Shown piece after piece: positions 13,125 through 15,804 of a stretch of 15,804 nt of DNA. Every line of letters begins with the position of its first letter. Position 1 is the stretch's first letter. Location of the stretch: assembly GCA_001917735.1 (NCBI GenBank), contig MNEO01000029.1:1-15804 (forward strand). Direction: 5' to 3'. The stretch is from Chloroflexi bacterium 13_1_40CM_68_21 (GTDB lineage: Bacteria > Chloroflexota > Limnocylindria > P2-11E). Both the position numbers and the translations under genes were made by a program. A model generated the notes under the pieces. It saw only the letters and a program-made list of their open reading frames with translations, did no database searches and was not told the DNA's origin.

Positions 13125-13130
13125 AGGAGG
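13125..13130 (+). promoter_or_regulatory. Ribosome binding site deciding the FAD oxidase start
   Basis: AGGAGG at 13125-13130 sits four bases before TTG 13135 and inside the reading frame that would start at ATG 13111. Family N-termini resemble the sequence beginning at the TTG (AITLGARDLARLR), so TTG 13135 is preferred. Confidence 0.55.
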
Positions 13131-13134
13131 CGAA

Positions 13135-14535
13135 TTGGCGATCACGCTCGGCGCTCGAGACCTCGCCCGGCTGCGGCATTCGATGGCCGGAACGGTCGTG
13201 ACGCCGGAGGACGCCGAGTACGACGCGGCCCGCAGGGTCTGGAACGGCGATATCGATCGGCATCCGGCGGCCATCGCCCGCTGTACGACCACGGCCGATG
13301 TGCGAGCGGCGCTCGTGTTCGCGCGCGAGAACAGCTTTCCGATCGCCGTCCGTTCCGGCGGGCACAGCTTCCCCGGACACTCGACGGTCGATGACGGGAT
13401 AGTGATCGACCTTCGACTCATCAACGCGGTGACGGTCGATGCCCGAACGCGACTGGCTAAGGTCGGCGGGGGCGCGGTGTGGTCGGAGGTCGACGCGGCC
13501 ACGTTACGGCACGGTCTTGCGGTCACCGGCGGGCACGTGAGCCACACCGGCGTCGCCGGTCTCACGCTCGGCGGTGGCATCGGTCATCTCATGCGGAGCA
13601 TGGGACTCACCTCCGACAACCTCGTCTCGGCCGAGATCGTCACCGCCGGGGGTCGGATGCTCGACGCAAGCGCGAGTGAGAACCCCGATCTGTTTTGGGC
13701 GATCCGCGGAGGCGGCGGCAACTTCGGGATCGCGACGCAGTTCGAGTTCGCGCTTCATCCCATCACCGAGCCGCTCTACGCGGGGCTGATCTTCTACGCT
13801 CCGGAGTCGGGCCCTGAGCTGATGCGCCTTTACCAGGAGTTCTGCGAGCGAGCGCCGGACGAGGTCAGCACGATCCTCGCGTATCTGCTCGCGCCGCCTC
13901 TTCCCTTCGTTCCCGAAGACGTCCGCTTCAAGCCCGGGTATGCGCTCGTGGTGGTGGCGACGGATCACGGTGCCGCCGAACGATCGCTCGGTCCCCTACG
14001 GAGGTTCGGTCCGCCCCTCTTCGAGATGCTCACCCCCATGCCTTACGCCGCCGTGCAAACGCTCTTCGACGGAGCGAATCCACCCGGCACCAAGGGCTAC
14101 ATCAAGTCGCAGTACTTCAAGGAGTACTGCGAGGATGTGATCGCCACGATCCACGCGAACACCGCGACGATGCCGGGCGGCCCTTCGCAGATGCTGAATG
14201 TCCAGCTGGGCGGCCAGGTCGCGCGGATCCCGGAGGATGCGAGCGCGTTCAGCGGGCGATCCGCCGGATTCCTCGGGATGTTCTTCGGGGTCTGGGACGA
14301 TGTCGCGCAAAGAGAGGCCTGTGTCGGCTGGGCTCGGGACTTCTCCGCCGCGATGGAGCCGGTCTCGCTCGGCCACACGTACATGAACCTGACGACCGAC
14401 GAGACCGAGGCACGGCTTCGGGCGAGTTTCGGCGCTCAGAAGCTCGGGCGGCTCGCCGCGATCAAGGCCCAATACGACCCCGACAACATATTTCGCTTGA
14501 ACGCCAACATCCGACCCGGAGGCCGGCCCTCCTAG
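13135..14535 (+). CDS. FAD-binding oxidase, berberine-bridge-enzyme-like
   Basis: A 466-residue flavoprotein from TTG 13135. The N-terminal FAD_binding_4 (PCMH) domain has IAVRSGGHSFPGHS at about residues 70-83, with H77 the expected covalent flavin attachment. GVAGLTLGGGIGHLMRSMGL at 139-158 is the second FAD loop, and NPDLFWAIRGGGGNFGIAT at 183-201 follows it. The C-terminal BBE domain ends in YDPDNIFRLNANI. The Cys that forms a second flavin bond in plant-type berberine bridge enzymes is absent from the GGHVSHTGVAG segment, so single-covalent FAD is likely. Such enzymes oxidise alcohols, sugars or aromatic amines with O2, producing H2O2, which a haloperoxidase could use; the upstream gene may be one. 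The two genes are 110 bp apart with a strong hairpin between. Substrate unknown; no secretion signal seen. Confidence 0.87.
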   Translation: MAITLGARDLARLRHSMAGTVVTPEDAEYDAARRVWNGDIDRHPAAIARCTTTADVRAALVFARENSFPIAVRSGGHSFPGHSTVDDGIVIDLRLINAVTVDARTRLAKVGGGAVWSEVDAATLRHGLAVTGGHVSHTGVAGLTLGGGIGHLMRSMGLTSDNLVSAEIVTAGGRMLDASASENPDLFWAIRGGGGNFGIATQFEFALHPITEPLYAGLIFYAPESGPELMRLYQEFCERAPDEVSTILAYLLAPPLPFVPEDVRFKPGYALVVVATDHGAAERSLGPLRRFGPPLFEMLTPMPYAAVQTLFDGANPPGTKGYIKSQYFKEYCEDVIATIHANTATMPGGPSQMLNVQLGGQVARIPEDASAFSGRSAGFLGMFFGVWDDVAQREACVGWARDFSAAMEPVSLGHTYMNLTTDETEARLRASFGAQKLGRLAAIKAQYDPDNIFRLNANIRPGGRPS

Positions 14536-14727
14536 TCCGCCGCGGCCGCGACGAGGAGCTCGCGTGTCTCGGTCCGATTCACTCGGTCGGCGGCAGCCGC
14601 GCGTCGTCGCATTGCGATCCCGAGACGCGTAAGGCAAAGGTCTGCGGTCCGAGAGGGTCAGTCAGAGGGCGCGATTCCTTGAATTTCCTCGGTTTGTCGG
14701 GTCTCGGCTCGCGAACCGGGCCATCGA
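14536..14727. other. Gene-poor stretch before the right tRNA-Cys repeat
   Basis: No gene is apparent between the FAD oxidase stop and the repeat. Short open frames on both strands are Arg-rich and unconvincing. The stretch contains one CGTARGRCAAAGG motif copy, listed separately. It mirrors the junction at 9404-9623 in lacking genes and carrying the same motif. Confidence 0.45.
14628..14647 (+). repeat. Motif copy 4, tRNA-Cys D-arm/anticodon-like
   Basis: GTAAGGCAAAGGTCTGCGG at 14629-14647 resembles the D-stem through anticodon loop of tRNA-Cys and then diverges. Its last 15 bases are identical to 9532-9546. It lies about 80 bp before the right tRNA-Cys 3' half. Confidence 0.45.
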
Positions 14728-14771
14728 TCTGCAAGCCTTCATCGCGGGTTCGATTCCCGCCGTCGCCTCAG
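14728..14771 (+). repeat. 3' half of tRNA-Cys (GCA), right copy of the 36-bp direct repeat
   Basis: From TCTGCAA at 14728 the sequence follows tRNA-Cys through the 3' anticodon strand, T-arm (loop TTCGATT) and acceptor strand CGTCGCC with discriminator T. It differs from the left copy only around the anticodon loop (GCAAG against GCAAAA, one base shorter). The 5' half of a tRNA is not present, so it is not functional. Bases 14736-14771 equal 9368-9403. Confidence 0.72.
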
Positions 14772-14883
14772 CGGAAACATTGGGTCGATCGCCCCCAGCG
14801 CTCCGCAGCGGACCGCAACTGACAGCAACTGGCGCGACCAATGCCGTCGCACCGTACCGGGTGAACTCGAGCGACTCGAGCGG

Positions 14884-15462
14884 CTATTGAGCGGGGCGGT
14901 GAACGACACGTGGACGGATCGGAGGCTGAGGAGTTCGCGAAGCTGTTCTTGACCAGACGAGCGTCTGGTGCAGCAGCCAGTCGACGCGCAGGAACTCCTC
15001 CTGGAAGACGGTGAGCATCCGTCCGTGGGGTGCAGCGATGTAGATCGGCGCGCCTCGCTTGAGATGCAGGTCGGCCTGACGGAAGACCGCCGCGAGCAGG
15101 GGCGGGGTCTCCTCGGGCTTATCACCCTCGAAGGCATCCTCGCCATTGGTCACCGCTCCTTTGTCGGGGTCCATGCGGTCGACGCGGATCTGCAGATCGA
15201 CGCCGTACGGCGGATCGGTCCACGTGCAGTCCGCCAGCTCGCGGCCAAAGAGGCGTTCCCACGTCGCCGGCTCGCGCGAGTCGCCACAGATCAGGCGGTG
15301 CGGGCCGAGCTCGTAGAGGTCGCCCGGGCGTGAGACCGGATCCTTCGGCGGCTCGGGCACCGGCGCGTCCTCGCCTGGGTCGCTGTCGCGGTAGTTGGTG
15401 ACGAGCTCCTCGATCTCCTTGGGATCGAAGCCGGTGACCGACGCGAGCCGAACGCCGCCGAT
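14884..15462 (-). pseudogene. Remnant of a ParB-methylase type DNA methyltransferase
   Basis: The minus strand reads IGGVRLASVTGFDPKEIEEL from 15462, then a Pro/Glu linker, GDLYELGPHRLICGDS and CTWTDPPYGVDLQIRVDRMD. This is the linker and first half of the N6/N4 methylase domain seen in ParB-like DNA modification methylases; DPPY is the catalytic motif. Homology starts abruptly, so the ParB-like N-terminus is lost. It ends after LHQTLVW. A missing G near 14953 would extend it only by VKNSF before all similarity stops. The frame itself runs to a stop at 14884. Translation from GTG 15360 would give 158 residues without the SAM-binding C-terminal part. It lies about 110 bp from the right tRNA-Cys repeat, so its 3' end may have been removed by the same rearrangement. 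Confidence 0.72.
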
Positions 15463-15541
15463 CCTCGCCTTACATGCACCATTCGTTGCGCAACGACCGA
15501 GATAAGGTCGACATGGAGTGCACGACGGGACGCGCTAGCGA

Positions 15542-15804
15542 TTAGCCCAGGACGCGAGGTCGAACGTCGTTGACCAGGCGCTCAAAGCAAGCGCGTCCGT
15601 TAGATCCGGGTGGAACGATGCAGTAAAAGCCGGTGAAGCCCAGTTCGATCAGATCACTCATGCGGCGCGTAGCCGTATCGACCGACCCGACGAGTCCCAA
15701 CTGCGGCGCGAAGTTAGCGAGAGCGGGATGTTGCAGAGCTTGATCGTCGCCGACCGCACAGACGATCTGCACCGTCCGCCGCAGCTCGGAGCTCGTGCGC
15801 CCTC
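15542..15804 (-). CDS. LLM-class flavin-dependent oxidoreductase, C-terminal part (runs off the window)
   Basis: The minus frame is open from the right edge to TAA at 15544-15542. It begins GRTSSELRRTVQIVCAVGDD, continues NFAPQLGLVGSVDTATRRM and ELGFTGFYCIVPP, and ends RLVNDVRPRVLG. This is the last strand-helix portion of a luciferase-like monooxygenase: the 'G(S/T)P..v...i.el...G' segment (VGSVDTATRRMSDLIELG) and a closing helix with F..v....RP. An internal GTG at 15772 is not a plausible start, because the homology continues to its left on the protein. The rest of the TIM barrel lies beyond the window. It is not a close copy of the LLM gene at 7773-8675. Substrate and cofactor (FMN or F420) cannot be told from this part. 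Confidence 0.7.
   Translation of the reverse strand, partial: GRTSSELRRTVQIVCAVGDDQALQHPALANFAPQLGLVGSVDTATRRMSDLIELGFTGFYCIVPPGSNGRACFERLVNDVRPRVLG

Larger units (their letters stand above)
9354..14771. mobile_element. Putative integrated segment flanked by tRNA-Cys 3'-half direct repeats
   Basis: A 36-bp perfect direct repeat, identical to the 3' half of tRNA-Cys, bounds about 5.4 kb, as expected when an element integrates by site-specific recombination into a tRNA gene. A 15-bp repeat (GGCAAAGGTCTGCGG) also lies just inside both ends. The cargo is an ABC ATPase remnant, a BTAD-hydrolase fusion, a haloperoxidase-like lipoprotein and an FAD oxidase. No integrase, excisionase or replication gene is inside, and no full tRNA-Cys is in the window. 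It could be an immobile island, one unit of a tandem array, or a scar. Confidence 0.4.

Noticed and set aside
14739..15146. Minus-strand frame starting in the right tRNA repeat and overlapping the methylase remnant
   Set aside because: Its RRRRESNPR end is the same tRNA artefact, and the methylase motifs lie in another frame.
15484..15495. CGTTGCGCAACG palindrome
   Set aside because: Perfect but only 12 bp, in GC-rich DNA and with no second copy noticed; not enough to call a site.

Overview
This is a high-GC bacterial window with strong G/C bias at codon third positions, GTG and TTG starts, a SARP-type BTAD regulator domain, F420/flavin luciferase-like oxidoreductases and many GNAT and aminoglycoside-phosphotransferase-like (APH) enzymes. 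That mix fits a soil Chloroflexota or Actinomycetota bacterium. The sequence alone does not decide between them. No rRNA, complete tRNA, CRISPR array, transposase or integrase was found.

Left part (1-8675): small-molecule-modifying enzymes. A partial APH-fold kinase (-) diverges from an APH(9)-like phosphotransferase (+). The latter converges on a minus-strand run of methyltransferase, GNAT acetyltransferase and a frameshifted AadA-like nucleotidyltransferase. A plus-strand run follows: a small unknown gene with an in-frame amber codon, a second GNAT related to the first, a histidine-phosphatase/APH-kinase fusion, a P-loop kinase, the tail of another P-loop kinase, and a TIGR03621-type LLM oxidoreductase. 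The gene families resemble drug-inactivation enzymes, but no substrate can be read from the sequence.

Middle (8676-9623): a gene-poor junction. It holds a 16-bp palindrome, two pairs of 12-bp-period TGACC(G/C)CA repeats, the 3' half of a tRNA-Thr(CGT), the 3' half of a tRNA-Cys(GCA), and several copies of a short CGTARGRCAAAGG-like motif. The tRNA-Cys 3' half recurs at 14728-14771 as a 36-bp perfect direct repeat. The 5.4 kb between the copies looks like an integrated segment or the scar of one.

Inside that segment: an ABC-transporter ATPase tail cut at its signature motif, a BTAD-alpha/beta-hydrolase fusion (-), and, diverging from it, a lipoprotein of the vanadium haloperoxidase/PAP2 family and a BBE-like FAD oxidase (+). 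Together they look like a regulated oxidation or detoxification module.

Right end (14772-15804): a DNA methyltransferase remnant (-) missing both ends, and the C-terminus of another LLM flavin oxidoreductase (-) that runs off the window.

Several genes carry single-base frameshifts, at least three explained by loss of one G in a short G run. They could be real decay or assembly error.
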